64,000 bases of DNA from Hymenobacter siberiensis (GTDB lineage Bacteria; Bacteroidota; Bacteroidia; Cytophagales; Hymenobacteraceae): NCBI RefSeq assembly GCF_018967845.1, contig NZ_JAHLZZ010000001.1, positions 2,170,001 through 2,234,000 on the forward strand. The letters run 5' to 3'. A model generated the notes under the pieces. That model made no database searches. It was given only the letters and a program-made list of their open reading frames with translations, and was not told where the DNA came from. Positions 1 through 9,075 of the stretch are shown here, piece by piece. Both the position numbers and the translations under genes were made by a program. Within the stretch, counting starts at the first letter, position 1, and every line of letters starts with the position of its first letter.

Positions 1-649
1 ACGTGGGCAGCACTTCGTCGGCCTGGGCCACCACGGTGGGGCGGCTAACGTTCTCGGTGTAAGCATAGAAGCGGTGGGCCAGCCCTGCTTCGCGAATCTG
101 GTAGTCGGTGTAGCCGTCGCCGAGCACGTACACAGGCCCGTCCAAATTGAGCAGCACCAGCTGGCGGATTTTGCCGCCGTCGCGGCTCAGCACGTTGGCC
201 GGGTCGCAGCCGGTAATGTCGCCCTCGGCATCGAAGGTGAAGGTGTTGGCCAGCACGTGGCCGGGCGTGATGCCGAACTCGGCCACTACCGGCTCGATGA
301 ACTCCCGAAAGCCGCTGCTCACCACGTAAATCCTATCCGCGAAGCGCCGGAAGAAGTCGCCGTTGCGCCGGATGCTCTCGCTCACCTTGGTTTTGAGGCG
401 GGCCACCAGCGGCGCGAGGTGGCGCTCATTGGCCCCCAGCAGCGCCAGCCGCCGCGCCAGCGACTCTTGGAAACCGATTTCGCCGGCCATACCCTGGTCG
501 GTGAGGGCCCGGATTTGGGCCACGCGCTCGGCCGCGTCGGGGCGGCCGGCCAGGGCAATATCGGCCAGCTCGTCCAGGCCTTCGACTTGGGTGAAGGTGC
601 TGTCGAAATCGAAAACAAGGTAGGGCAGGGGGGCGGGGGAGGCGGGCAC
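1..649 (-). CDS. serB: HAD-IB family phosphatase, phosphoserine phosphatase-like (3' end outside window)
   Basis: The minus frame encodes a HAD phosphatase of the SerB type, which releases serine from phosphoserine in the cytoplasm. The N-terminus has motif I DFDSTFTQVEGLDELA with the nucleophile Asp. Motif II follows as YVVSSGF. Motif IV is LGDGYTD, which carries the Mg-binding Asp. No ATG lies between the upstream in-frame stop and motif I. The GTG at 649 gives a start of VPASPAPLPYLVFDFDST, so it is preferred, but the start is inferred. The gene runs off the left edge, so its C-terminus is unseen. Phosphoserine is the likely substrate because the motif I neighbourhood resembles SerB, but other small phosphometabolites are possible. 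Confidence 0.75.
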   Translation of the reverse strand, partial: MPASPAPLPYLVFDFDSTFTQVEGLDELADIALAGRPDAAERVAQIRALTDQGMAGEIGFQESLARRLALLGANERHLAPLVARLKTKVSESIRRNGDFFRRFADRIYVVSSGFREFIEPVVAEFGITPGHVLANTFTFDAEGDITGCDPANVLSRDGGKIRQLVLLNLDGPVYVLGDGYTDYQIREAGLAHRFYAYTENVSRPTVVAQADEVLPT

Positions 650-662
650 GTTATAAAAGGCA

Positions 663-750
663 AAATCACATGACAGTCACATAAAAAAAGTGTGTTTGCA
701 CCAATAAAAACCGGCTTTTTATTGGTGCAAATCACATGACAGTCACATAA
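663..750. repeat. 22-bp direct repeat flanking a hairpin
   Basis: An identical 22-bp sequence (AAATCACATGACAGTCACAT plus AA) occurs at 663-684 and at 729-750. The two copies bracket a perfect inverted repeat. The second copy lies just downstream of the stop of the gene at 754-2209. The repeats may mark a small inserted hairpin element or be paired regulator sites. The sequence alone does not decide. Confidence 0.6.
695..731 (-). terminator. Rho-independent terminator-like hairpin
   Basis: Perfect 16-bp arms at 695-710 and 716-731 enclose a 5-base loop (CCGGC). On the minus strand the stem is followed, a few bases later, by a run of seven T. It would end transcripts of the gene at 754-2209 before the phosphatase gene. 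The AT-rich inner stem also suits the plus strand. Confidence 0.6.
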
Positions 751-753
751 GAT

Positions 754-2209
754 TTAATGAAAAACAGGAATGTATTCAGCGTGTTTTTTGGATTTGTTCT
801 CTGGGTCGTAGGGCCGGATTAAGCCTTCTTCTATCGTTTCGGCAATGATGCGGGAAGCAATGGAGTAGTTTTTTTCGGCAATGCCCATGCGCTCGCGGAA
901 CGATTGGTTGGTCATTTGTTGGCCGTTGGCGTGTTTCAGGCAGGCGTGTTGGTAGCACGCCCTGATTTTGTCGCGGCGGTCCATCTCCCGCAACGGTCGA
1001 GGAGCATAGAGAATGGCTTGGGTGTAATTGTCGCCGCGAATAAAGTCAGGAGCGGGAAGCTGATGCTTCTCGCATTCTTCCACAACGCGGTCGATGCCGC
1101 TGCCTTGCCGTTCGCAGAAGTTGAATGATTGCATTGTGGCTGCAATGGCTTCGTTCCGGCTAACGGGAATGTGGTTCAGAAACTCCAATACGTTGATTAG
1201 CGGAGTGCCAGGATTGGTGATTTCAATGCGGTTGATGAATACCTCTACCATCAAAGTTGAACCACTTACAGTAAAGTCTTGGTGAATCAGCGCGTTTGCC
1301 ATCAACTCGCGCACGGCTTTGATGGGGTAGGTTGGAACCGTGGTGCGAAGTGCCCGGCCAATTTCTTCTTGGCTAGGCAGCCGGTCATTCAACCAGTTGG
1401 CCGCCCGATTGAATCCTATGGCGTAACCCAACTGGCCTGTCTGTTCCATCTTGGCGCCCGTTCGCCCGGTTCCTTCATAGAGTATGATGCGGATAGGGTT
1501 TATAAGCCAAATGCTCAAAAAGGCGCAAATCGCGCGCAAACAGTACCGCTCCTAAATTGGTGATGTGCAATTGCCCATCGGCCCTCACTACAGCTTTAAT
1601 ACTTGCCAGCCGCACCACTATTTCCTGGGCATCGGTCGGTTCGGGAAATTCACATAGCGCAAAATACTTCTGCCAGTCGAGCAGTTCTAGGATGTGCGAA
1701 ATGCTGGCGTTGGCGTAGGCAATGCCGCGCTCAAAACCGAGCTGCTGCTGAAATCGGCCTTCAATTCGGTGCCGCTCGTCGGTATTTAGTGGCCCTAGGC
1801 TTTCACCATCGCGGCCGTAGTGGTGACCTTTCCAAGCAGTGGGATACCCTGCTGTGGCCGGCGGAATCTCGAACAGAATAACGCGCTTGCCTTCGTGCGT
1901 GAGTTCATGAATGCCCCGGAACGTGAGTCGGTTGGTGCAATGGTCGGCTATTTCTTTTGTGAGGCTTTGCAGTTTTATGGGGTCGGCACGAAATGCCGTT
2001 CCAACTACTTCCTGGGCATTATTTACGCCAAAAACCAGCCAGGCTTCCTGTGCGCTTTTCAAATTGGCCTCGTTGCTCAGGGCACTGAAATACTCTCCGA
2101 GCTTGTCGGAATCGAAAGTGGTTTTGGCTTCTTTAAATTCGACTAGCTCCGACTCGGCAGGCAGGGACAACAGGTTGCGCAGTATTTCCGTCAGGTCGTA
2201 GGCAGTCAT
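754..2209 (-). pseudogene. AlbA_2-domain / HATPase_c_4 putative transcriptional regulator, frameshifted
   Basis: Two overlapping minus frames together encode one protein of about 484 residues. The first half, from ATG 2209 (MTAYDLTEIL), has a Schlafen AlbA_2 domain with ESELVEFKEAK and YGRDGESLGPLN. The second half has an HATPase_c_4-like region with RELMANALIHQDF and ERQGSGIDR, and a C-terminal helical part. Such proteins are annotated as ATP-binding or DNA-binding regulators. The frames fail to join near 1496-1498. There HLAYKP runs into a wrong-frame tail, while the next frame continues PIRIILYEG. Removing one C from a CCC run restores the reading frame. Either the gene is freshly inactivated or the base is a sequencing error. 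An upstream in-frame ATG at 2350 precedes family homology and is not favoured. Confidence 0.8.
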
Positions 2210-2460
2210 GGCAGCGATAGAACTAGATGAAGAGTAGCGAAAACGGGTGTACACGCAAAGATGCGTCCGGCAGTACCTTGGCACGGCATTCCTCTCCCAA
2301 GTTTTTATAAAGCTCCTGCTCACGCTGCTGCTGAAACTACCAGTTGCCAAGGCTGGGCGCGTTGGGGTTGCGGGTGCTGCGGGTGCTGCGGGCGCGTCGG
2401 AGCTCCTGCCCCGGCCGCGCCTTACTTTGCGACCCGGCCCTTTGCCGGCTATTCGTGCTC

Positions 2461-2817
2461 ATGCCCCAACGCCTCGTTTTCGTGTACAATGCCGATGGCA
2501 GCCGCCTGGCCGGCCTCAAGGATATGTTTCATAAAATCCTTTCGCCCAGCACTTACCAGTGCTCGCTGTGCGCGGTTACCTACGGCGCTACTTCGATGCA
2601 GCCGGAGTGGCGCGCGTTTATCAAGGCGCTGCCCGTGCCGGTGGCTTTTCTGCACCGCGACGAGTTCGTGCGCGACTATCCGCAGTGGGCGCGGCACCCG
2701 CTGCCGGCCGCTTTCGCCGTGGGCGAAGGCGGCGCGCTCACGCCCTTCATCGAAGCGTCGGAGATGGACGCGGCGGATTTGAACGGGCTGATGGAACTGG
2801 TGCGGGAGCGGCTGTAA
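2461..2817 (+). CDS. Conserved hypothetical protein with CxxC motif
   Basis: A 118-residue protein starts MPQRLVFVYNADG and contains SPSTYQCSLCAVTYG, so it has a CxxC pair around residue 40. No signal peptide or membrane segment is visible. The size, an early beta strand and the CxxC suggest a thioredoxin-like or metal-binding fold, but the cysteines do not sit where a thioredoxin active site would. I do not know its function. The start at 2461 is chosen because the in-frame upstream part (from 2344) is Arg/Leu-rich low-complexity sequence. A TACTTTG box near 2424-2430 could serve as its promoter. Confidence 0.7.
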   Translation: MPQRLVFVYNADGSRLAGLKDMFHKILSPSTYQCSLCAVTYGATSMQPEWRAFIKALPVPVAFLHRDEFVRDYPQWARHPLPAAFAVGEGGALTPFIEASEMDAADLNGLMELVRERL

Positions 2818-2840
2818 GGGCGGGGAAATGCTGATAAACA

Positions 2841-2952
2841 ATGTCATGCCGCGCGGAGCCGAGGCATTTCGCGTGTCACCACTAATCCATTTGTCCTGCG
2901 GAGTTGATTACTACCCCACGCGAGATGCCTCGGCTCCGCTCGGCATGACGTT
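2841..2952. repeat. REP-like palindromic element (two inverted half-units)
   Basis: Two inverted half-units face each other. The left begins GTCATGCCGCGCGGAGCCGA and the right ends CGGCTCCGCTCGGCATGAC. Both carry an inner GCGTG/CACGC pair, with a central unpaired stretch. The same unit recurs at 14564, 23491, 30305 and 51955 and in shorter forms elsewhere. It sits between two plus-strand genes, directly in front of the M1 peptidase gene. Confidence 0.75.
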
Positions 2953-2994
2953 CTTTTGTGCGATTCATTTTCGCTTTTCCTCCTGATACTTCAC

Positions 2995-4977
2995 ATGAAA
3001 CTACAATTCCTGCTGGGCGCGGCGCTGCTCACGGCCGGCTCGGCCCTGGCCCAAACCATCAATACCGGTCCGGCCTACGACTCGCGCACGCTGTTCAACC
3101 CAAGTTTTATTGAGCAGCTGAGCACGCCCACGCGCACGGCCGGCGGCCAGCCCGGGGCGCAGTACTGGCAGAACGCGGCCGACTACAAAATTGACGCCCG
3201 CCTCGACGAGAAAACGGCCCGCGTGACGGCCACCGCCACCATCACCTACACCAACAACTCGCCCGATGCGCTGGCCTTCGTGTGGCTGCAGGTCGACCAG
3301 AACCTGTACCGCGAGGACTCGCGCGGGGCGGCTATCACGCCGGTGGGCGGCGGGCGCTTCGGCAACAACTCGCGCGGCTTCCAGGGCGGCGACTCACTGC
3401 AGACCGTGAACATCGAGCTGCACGGCAAGAAGCTGAAAGCCAACTACCGCGTAACCGATACGCGCATGCAAATCATGCTGCCCGAGGCCCTGAAGCCCAA
3501 CGGAGACAAGCTGAAAATCGACATCGCCTACGGCTTCAGCATCCCCGAATACGGCTCCGACCGGCTGGGCCGCCTGCAAACCAAAAACGGCGAAATCTTT
3601 GAAGTGGCGCAGTGGTACCCGCGTATGGCCGTGTACGACGACGTGGAAGGCTGGAACACGCTGCCCTACCTCACGGCCGAGTTTTACCTCGAATACGGCA
3701 ACTTCGATTACACCCTGAACGTGCCCGCCAACTACCTGGTGGGTGGCTCGGGCGAGCTCGTAAACCCCACCGAGGTGCTGACCAGCGCCCAGCAAAACCG
3801 TTTGGCCAAAGCTGCTGGCTCGGACCAGACGGTGATGGTGCGCTCGGCCGACGAAGTGACGCAGGCTGGCTCGCGGCCCGGTGGCAAAAACGGCCGCCTC
3901 ACCTGGCATTTTAAGTGCCAGCGGGCGCGCGATGTGGCCTGGGCGGCCTCGGCGGCTTTCGTGTGGGATGCGGCGAAGATGAACCTGCCCAGCGGCCGCA
4001 AGTCGCTGGCGCAGTCGCTCTACCCGGTCGAATCGGCCCAGGATACGGCCTGGAACCGCTCGACGGAGTACGTGAAGAAGAGCATCGAATACAACTCGAA
4101 GCAGTGGTACGAATACACGTACCCGGTGGCCACTAACGTGGCCGGCGTGGTGGGCGGCATGGAGTATCCGGGCATCGTGTTCTGTGGCGCGAAGGCCCGC
4201 AAAGCCAGCTTGTGGGGCGTAACGGACCACGAGTTCGGCCACAACTGGTTCCCGATGATTGTGGGCTCGAACGAGCGCAAGTACCCGTGGATGGACGAGG
4301 GCTTCAACACTTTTATCAACATCTTGTCGAGCAACAATTTCAATAACGGCGAATATGCCAAGCAGATAAATGATACTGCCCGGCTGGTGCAGGGCAACAT
4401 CCGCTACATCATGGACCCGGCCACCGTACCGCCCTACACCGTGCCCGACGTGACGCCCTCCAACTACCTCGGCTACGCGGCCTATAGCAAGATGGGCTAT
4501 GGCCTGTTTCTGCTGCGCGCCGAGATTCTGGGGCCGGAACGGTTCGACTACGCATTCCGCACCTACATCAAGCGTTGGGCCTTCAAGCACCCGCAGCCTA
4601 AAGATTTTTTCCGGACCATGAACGATGCCAGCGGCGAGGACCTGACCTGGTTCTGGCGCGAGTGGGTGTACAACAACTGGACCCTCGACCAGGCCGTAAC
4701 CACCGTCACCTACGTGAATCAGGACCCCGCCCAAGGCGCCCTCATCACCGTCGAAAACCTGGGCCAGGCCGCCATGCCTATCATTGCCGACGTGACCGAA
4801 ACCGGCGGCAAAACCACCCGCGTGCGCCTGCCCGTGGAAGTGTGGCAGCGCAGCGGTACCTGGACCTTCCGCTACAACTCCACCACTCCCCTCACGCTGG
4901 TGAAGCTGAACCCCACCAAGCTGCTGCCCGATGCCAACCCCGGCAATAACGTGTGGCGGGCGCAGGTGTTGAAATAG
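2995..4977 (+). CDS. M1 family metallopeptidase (aminopeptidase), exported
   Basis: A 660-residue zinc aminopeptidase. It starts [20 protein letters not shown], a clear signal peptide, so the ATG at 2995 is preferred over the one at 2956. The zinc site is H412-E413-F-G-H416 with the third ligand E435 in WMDEGFNTF, the HExxH-18-E spacing of M1. GGMEYPG at about residue 386 matches the substrate-binding GxMEN-type loop, with Tyr in place of Asn. It should cleave N-terminal residues from peptides in the periplasm or outside the cell. The stop codon runs straight into a strong hairpin shared with the convergent DUF983 gene. Confidence 0.93.
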   Translation: MKLQFLLGAALLTAGSALAQTINTGPAYDSRTLFNPSFIEQLSTPTRTAGGQPGAQYWQNAADYKIDARLDEKTARVTATATITYTNNSPDALAFVWLQVDQNLYREDSRGAAITPVGGGRFGNNSRGFQGGDSLQTVNIELHGKKLKANYRVTDTRMQIMLPEALKPNGDKLKIDIAYGFSIPEYGSDRLGRLQTKNGEIFEVAQWYPRMAVYDDVEGWNTLPYLTAEFYLEYGNFDYTLNVPANYLVGGSGELVNPTEVLTSAQQNRLAKAAGSDQTVMVRSADEVTQAGSRPGGKNGRLTWHFKCQRARDVAWAASAAFVWDAAKMNLPSGRKSLAQSLYPVESAQDTAWNRSTEYVKKSIEYNSKQWYEYTYPVATNVAGVVGGMEYPGIVFCGAKARKASLWGVTDHEFGHNWFPMIVGSNERKYPWMDEGFNTFINILSSNNFNNGEYAKQINDTARLVQGNIRYIMDPATVPPYTVPDVTPSNYLGYAAYSKMGYGLFLLRAEILGPERFDYAFRTYIKRWAFKHPQPKDFFRTMNDASGEDLTWFWREWVYNNWTLDQAVTTVTYVNQDPAQGALITVENLGQAAMPIIADVTETGGKTTRVRLPVEVWQRSGTWTFRYNSTTPLTLVKLNPTKLLPDANPGNNVWRAQVLK

Positions 4978-5036
4978 TTAAGAGTTTAAAAAAAGCCCGC
5001 CTGACGATTCAGGCGGGCTTTTTTTAAACTCTTAAC
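4977..5036. terminator. Bidirectional intrinsic terminator
   Basis: Perfect 28-nt arms at 4977-5004 and 5009-5036 surround the loop CGAT. The core stem GCCCGCCTGA/TCAGGCGGGC is flanked by A7 and T7 tracts, so it works for both strands. It lies between the convergent M1 peptidase and DUF983 genes. The outer GTTAAGAGTT arms resemble the dispersed repeat found inside the gene at 44728-45891. Confidence 0.9.
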
Positions 5037-5042
5037 TCTTAA

Positions 5043-5462
5043 CTATTCACCCCGCCGGGCCAGGTTGGGATTGTAGCGGGTGCCACCAAACAAATACAGC
5101 ATCATCGCCCGTGAATAGCGCAGGATAACCGGTGTAAGCAGCACCGTGACGGCCGTAACGATGCTCACATACACCCAGGTATCGGGGTTGCCCATCAGGT
5201 AATAGATGAGCACGCCCAGCACCAGCGTAGTGGCCACGTTGAAGCCAAAGGTGATGTACATCGAGCCGAAGTAGAAGCCGGGCTCGGGCTCGAACGTCTG
5301 GCTGCACACGGGGCATTGCGCGGGCATCTGGGCAAATTTGCTGAGGTTCAGGGCAGAGTGGGTGAACAGCTTGCCTTGGTGGCAGCGTGGGCAGCGCAGC
5401 TGGGCCAGCGCCAGCGCGGTGGAGTCAACGAGTTCGTAGGTATCAGTTGTAGAGTCGGCCAT
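5043..5462 (-). CDS. DUF983 family membrane protein
   Basis: A 139-residue protein with an N-terminal zinc-ribbon pair, CPRCHQGKLF then CPVC, and two hydrophobic segments (ITFGFNVATTLVLGVLIYYL and VSIVTAVTVLLTPVIL). This arrangement is typical of DUF983 inner-membrane proteins, whose function is unknown. The start at 5462 (MADSTTDTYEL) places the CxxC about 25 residues in. An in-frame ATG at 5486 is possible. It converges on the M1 gene and shares its terminator. Confidence 0.85.
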   Translation of the reverse strand: MADSTTDTYELVDSTALALAQLRCPRCHQGKLFTHSALNLSKFAQMPAQCPVCSQTFEPEPGFYFGSMYITFGFNVATTLVLGVLIYYLMGNPDTWVYVSIVTAVTVLLTPVILRYSRAMMLYLFGGTRYNPNLARRGE

Positions 5463-5567
5463 AACCGGAGTGGGGGAGGGGAGCATAACAGTAGCTGAGC
5501 TATACGGGAAAATGCGGCCCGCGCCCATGCGCAGGCGGCCGGCGCGGCACTTGCCGTGTTGGTGGCC

Positions 5568-5575
5568 CAAAGTTA
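5568..5575 (-). promoter_or_regulatory. Possible Bacteroidota -7 box upstream of DUF983
   Basis: On the minus strand this reads TAACTTTG, which fits the TAnnTTTG -7 consensus of Bacteroidota. It lies about 105 bases before the DUF983 start codon. No convincing TTTG -33 box was found at the expected spacing, so the call is tentative. Confidence 0.3.
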
Positions 5576-5627
5576 CCCGGTGCGGCGCCCGCCTTTGCAG
5601 CCCGTTTGCGGGCACTTACCGGACAAA

Positions 5628-6488
5628 TCAACGCTGCTGCCGAAACGCCTCGGGCGTGCGGCCGGTGTACTTACGAAAGTAGCGCCCGAAGTACGACGCA
5701 TCCTCGAAACCCAGCTCGTAGGCCACCTGCGCCACGCCCAGTGCCGAGTGGCTTAGCAGCCGCCGCGCCTCGGTGATGATGCGCTCGTGAATGAGGTCGC
5801 TGGCCGTTTTGTTGAGCACCCGGCGGCACTGGGCGTTGAGATGGTTGGCCGATACGTGGAGCAGCCCTGCATAGTCGCGCACGCCGCGCAGGCTGCGGTA
5901 GTGCTGGTTGAGCAGCGCCCCAAACTGCCGGATTTGCTGCTGGGCCAGGCCCACTTCGGCCGGGGCCGGGGCGGCGTAGTGGCGCGCCGCCAGCTCCAGG
6001 CACAGGTGCAGGTAGGCGCGGAAAACCTCTGCCTGGTTGGGCTGCGGAACTGTGAACTCCGCAAAGAGGTGCTCGATGAGCGGGCGGATTTCGGCTTCGG
6101 TGGGCGGCAGGTACAGCACCGGCGGGTGCGCGCTGTCGAAAAACGGAAAGTCGTAGAGCCCGCTGCCGGGGTAGCGAAACAGGTAGAAGTCGGCGCTGAA
6201 AAACACCACGAAGCCGCGCGCATCCAGCCCCGGGTGCCAGTGGTGCACCTGCCCCGGAGCCAGAAAAAACAGGCTGCCCGGCCGCAGCTCATACGTTACC
6301 AAATCGACGGTGTGCGTGCCGGCACCTTCGGTGATGTAGAGCAGCAGGTAGAAGTCGTGCCCATGTGGCGCATTCACGTGCGGAAACCGGACGACGTGGC
6401 TTTCCAGCCGGTCGCAGTAGTAAGGCGTGCGGGCCAGCGGCCCCGGAAACGAGGCCAGCGCAAGAACCGGCGGGGCAGTGGGCTTCAT
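5628..6488 (-). CDS. AraC family transcriptional regulator
   Basis: A 286-residue regulator. Residues about 25-120 form a cupin-type sensor (PHGHDFYLLLYITEGAGTH, and LAPGQVHHWHP). The C-terminal 100 residues are an AraC DNA-binding domain with two helix-turn-helix units, including LLHVSANHLNAQCRRVLNKT and the signature YELGFEDASYFGRYFRKYTG. The ligand is unknown. It is flanked by DUF983 and a DUF421 gene on the same strand, with no obvious target operon. A TACCTTCG box at 6493-6500 lies almost on the start codon and could give a very short leader. Confidence 0.9.
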   Translation of the reverse strand: MKPTAPPVLALASFPGPLARTPYYCDRLESHVVRFPHVNAPHGHDFYLLLYITEGAGTHTVDLVTYELRPGSLFFLAPGQVHHWHPGLDARGFVVFFSADFYLFRYPGSGLYDFPFFDSAHPPVLYLPPTEAEIRPLIEHLFAEFTVPQPNQAEVFRAYLHLCLELAARHYAAPAPAEVGLAQQQIRQFGALLNQHYRSLRGVRDYAGLLHVSANHLNAQCRRVLNKTASDLIHERIITEARRLLSHSALGVAQVAYELGFEDASYFGRYFRKYTGRTPEAFRQQR

Positions 6489-6544
6489 GGCGCGAAGGTA
6501 GCGCGGAGCCGCGCAGGCCTAAAGTGACACCAGATTCGTTTGCT

Positions 6545-6640
6545 CCGGTCCGACCGCCCCGGGCGGTCTGACCGGTTGAAGCACCACCGATAGTCATTTT
6601 CACAAAAATCGGTCAGCCCGCCCTGGGCGGGCTGACCGGT
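6545..6640. repeat. Pair of GACCG-rich hairpins
   Basis: The first imperfect hairpin is at 6545-6576. The second has perfect 13-bp arms, 6610-6622 and 6626-6638 (CGGTCAGCCCGCC). A related GGTCCGCC..GGTCTGACCGG sequence occurs inside the palindrome at 19629-19683. They lie between the DUF421 gene end and the AraC start, so one may terminate while the other is a dispersed repeat. Confidence 0.55.
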
Positions 6641-6667
6641 AGGCCCGCTTCAACGAGCCGCTTAACC

Positions 6668-7383
6668 TCACGCCTCCCTTTTCGCACTGCACACCGGCAC
6701 CCAGTCCTGGCCTTCGCACACCGGGCGGGTGGCGGCCTGGCCCCGCGCCAGCTTCTGTACGTGGCCGCACTTGCCGCAGGCGTGCGCGCCGGCCGCCGCC
6801 ACGCGGTGCTGCGATTGGGCCAGCAGCTCGGGCCAGATGGGCAGGCCGGGCGCGGCCGCATCGGGGGCGAAGAAATAGGCGCTGAGGTTGCCGGTCGCTT
6901 CCATGTAGGCGCGGCGCACTTGGCCGAGGTGCTCCACCTGCTGCTGACGCAGCTCACCGAATAACTCCTTTTGCGTCAGGTTCAGGCTGTCGAGTTTTTT
7001 CATGTTGATGCGGCTTTTCTCGATGAGTAGCACGGGCTTGCCCTCCAGCCAGTCGCCGAAGACCGGGAACCACTCGGTGAGGCGGTTGAATAGCCAGTAC
7101 AGGGCACTGACTACCGCAAACACGATGATGACGGGCAGCAGCGGCGTGTCGTGGTAAAACATGGTGTCGCCCGCCGCCGAGCTCAGCGCCAGAATAATGC
7201 TCAGCTCGAAAATGGAGAGCTGCCGCACGCCGCGCCGGCCCGTCACGCGGAGCGTGGCCAGCAGCAGCAGTACGTCACCACACACCGAAACACAACTTCA
7301 AAAAGAAAAGTAGGCGGTGCGTCGGCCGTCCAGAGCAGGTGCTGCCAGTCGAAAGGCGTGATGGATTTGGCGAGGAAGAGCAT
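6668..7383 (-). pseudogene. DUF421 (YetF-like) membrane protein, frameshifted
   Basis: The N-terminal part from ATG 7383 reads MLFLAKSITPFDWQHLLW then FLFEVVFRCVVTY, and is cut by a frame change near 7268-7272. The next frame resumes VLLLLATLRVTGRRGVRQLS, then IFELSIILALSSAAGD and three predicted membrane segments. This is the normal DUF421 order: membrane helices followed by a soluble alpha/beta domain (about 6700-7100). The C-terminus ends in a Cys-rich tail (ACGKCGH ... VCEGQDWVPVC). Adding one base after GTAC restores one frame of about 238 codons. It could be a sequencing indel or a recent mutation. Confidence 0.8.
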
Positions 7384-7696
7384 GGAAACGCAGAAGATAT
7401 GAAGCTGCTGCTGGTACGCACGGTTCGGCTCGTGGTTGGCCGCGCCGTACCTTTGCCTTACTGCTGGGGTCTGGTCGGCCCCGACTGGCGGGCGCTTATG
7501 TAAGCGTCGCGTTGGCGGGCATCGCACGCAGTGGTGGCCGCCGAGAGTAGGTTTCTGGTTTCGCGCTCCTCGTTGCTGGGTTTTAATTCGTTGTCGACTG
7601 CCCACGAATTAAAACCCGGCAACCAGCAGCCAGTAACAAGAAACCGGCTTCCAGCTTGGCCGACGCCCGCCAGCAGCAACCAGTTGCCTTGTTGCC
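7384..7696. other. Intergenic region with -7-like box and long hairpin
   Basis: This 313-base gap separates divergent genes. TACCTTTG at 7448-7455 fits the Bacteroidota -7 consensus and could drive the transglutaminase-like gene. A hairpin with 20-nt arms at 7572-7591 and 7604-7623, one mismatch, sits in the would-be leader. No reading frame in the gap looks like a gene. Confidence 0.4.
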
Positions 7697-8719
7697 GTGA
7701 ACGTTTCGTTGTTGATTTCCCCCGCCATTTGGGTGGGGCTGCTGGGTGCGGCCGTGCACCTGCCGGGCCTGAGTGCCCCGGGCCAGCCGGCCGCCGCGCC
7801 GCGTAGCCGCACCTTCGTGCTCACCAGCACCGCCACCGTGCCCGTGCCCCCGGCCGGCACCAAAACCCTGGATTTGTGGCTACCCGTGCCCCACACCGAT
7901 GCCTCGCAGGAGGTGCGCGACCTCAAAATTGAGTCGCCGGTGCCCTACAAAATCGAGCAGGGCGAATACGGTACCCAGATGCTGCACCTGCGCGCCGCCA
8001 CCGTGCCTACCGCGCCGCTGGTGGTGAAGCTCACCGCCCAAATCACGCGCTGCGAGCACCTCAACCTGCGCGCCAATGCGCCCACGGCCAAATTCGTCAA
8101 GGAAAAAACCGACCCCAATCTGGCCCGCTGGCTGGCCCCCGACCGCCTCGTGCCGCTCGACCCCACCATTCATCAGCAGGCCGAAGAAGTGGTGGCCAAA
8201 GCCGGAGCCAAAACGCCGCTCGAAAAAGCCCGCGCCATCTACGAGCACGTGGTGAGTACCGTGACCTACGACAAAACCGGCCAGGGCTGGGGGCGCGGCG
8301 ATATCTACTACGCCTGCGACGCCCGGCACGGCAACTGCACCGATTTCCACGCCATTATCATCGGCTACTGCCGCAGCCTGGGCATTCCGGCGCGCTTCAG
8401 CATTGGGCTGCCGCTGCCCGCCGAGCGCGGCCACGGCGAAATCAAAGGCTACCATTGCTGGGCCGAGTTCTTCACCCCGGAAACTGGCTGGGTGCCCGTC
8501 GATGCCTCCGAAGCCGCTAAGAACCCCGACAAGCGCGCCTACTTCTTCGGGGCCCACGACGAAAACCGCGTCGAGTTCACTCGGGGCCGTGATGTGCAGC
8601 TGACGCCCCGGCAAGCTGGTCCGCCCCTCAATTACTTCGTGTACCCCTACGCTGAAGCCGATGGCCAGCCGCTGGAAGTAGCCCGGAAATACGAGTTTGC
8701 GGATATCACGGCGCAGTAG
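7697..8719 (+). CDS. Transglutaminase-like (papain-fold) domain protein, exported
   Basis: A 340-residue protein with an N-terminal hydrophobic export segment. An N-terminal beta domain (about 35-150) precedes a transglutaminase-like core. The triad is visible: C214 in GNCTDFH, H253 in GYHCWAEF and D269 in WVPVDAS. Bacterial members act as peptidases or crosslinking enzymes; the substrate here is unknown. The start is GTG at 7697, since no ATG precedes the hydrophobic segment in frame. A hairpin with GCACGT arms follows the stop at about 8740-8779. Confidence 0.85.
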   Translation: MNVSLLISPAIWVGLLGAAVHLPGLSAPGQPAAAPRSRTFVLTSTATVPVPPAGTKTLDLWLPVPHTDASQEVRDLKIESPVPYKIEQGEYGTQMLHLRAATVPTAPLVVKLTAQITRCEHLNLRANAPTAKFVKEKTDPNLARWLAPDRLVPLDPTIHQQAEEVVAKAGAKTPLEKARAIYEHVVSTVTYDKTGQGWGRGDIYYACDARHGNCTDFHAIIIGYCRSLGIPARFSIGLPLPAERGHGEIKGYHCWAEFFTPETGWVPVDASEAAKNPDKRAYFFGAHDENRVEFTRGRDVQLTPRQAGPPLNYFVYPYAEADGQPLEVARKYEFADITAQ

Positions 8720-9075
8720 CCGGCCTTTGTGCAGCAAGTAAGCACGTCATGCTTCGGCTGCGTTTGGCACGACGTGCTTTCTACAATGGTCAGGCTGTCT
8801 GACCACTATGCATTGAGAATAATACAGCCCGCCGATGCTCAGGGAGTGCCGGCGGGCTGTTGCATTGGGGAAAAGGAGGAGCGGAGAAAGATGAAGGGGA
8901 AATGAGCGGAAAATGAAGTAGTTAAGAAGATTAATGCCGGCTTAAACTTTCGTGGCGGCGGGGCATCGAAGGCGGGACCGGCGGTTTGGCGTGCTCATCA
9001 TGTGGCCCTCATGTGGGGGTGCTAACTAGCCGGCCATTGCGCCATCGTTCTGTCCATTTTCTCACATCATTCTCC
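8720..9075. other. Intergenic region with two hairpins
   Basis: The first hairpin, 8740-8779, has GCACGTCATGC-type arms related to the REP-like family and probably ends the upstream transcript. The second has 11-bp arms, ACAGCCCGCCG at 8824-8834 and its complement at 8850-8860, followed by TTGC. The remaining 200 bases hold no recognised gene and should contain the promoter of the large secreted protein. Confidence 0.5.

Noticed and set aside
1490..1505. Programmed +1 frameshift in the AlbA_2 gene
   Set aside because: There is no slow codon or stop at the shift point and no stimulating structure; a mutation or read error is simpler.
3394..4734. 446-codon minus-strand frame opposite the M1 peptidase
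   Set aside because: The plus strand has the full M1 motif set and signal peptide; the minus frame is His/Val/Gly-rich antisense.
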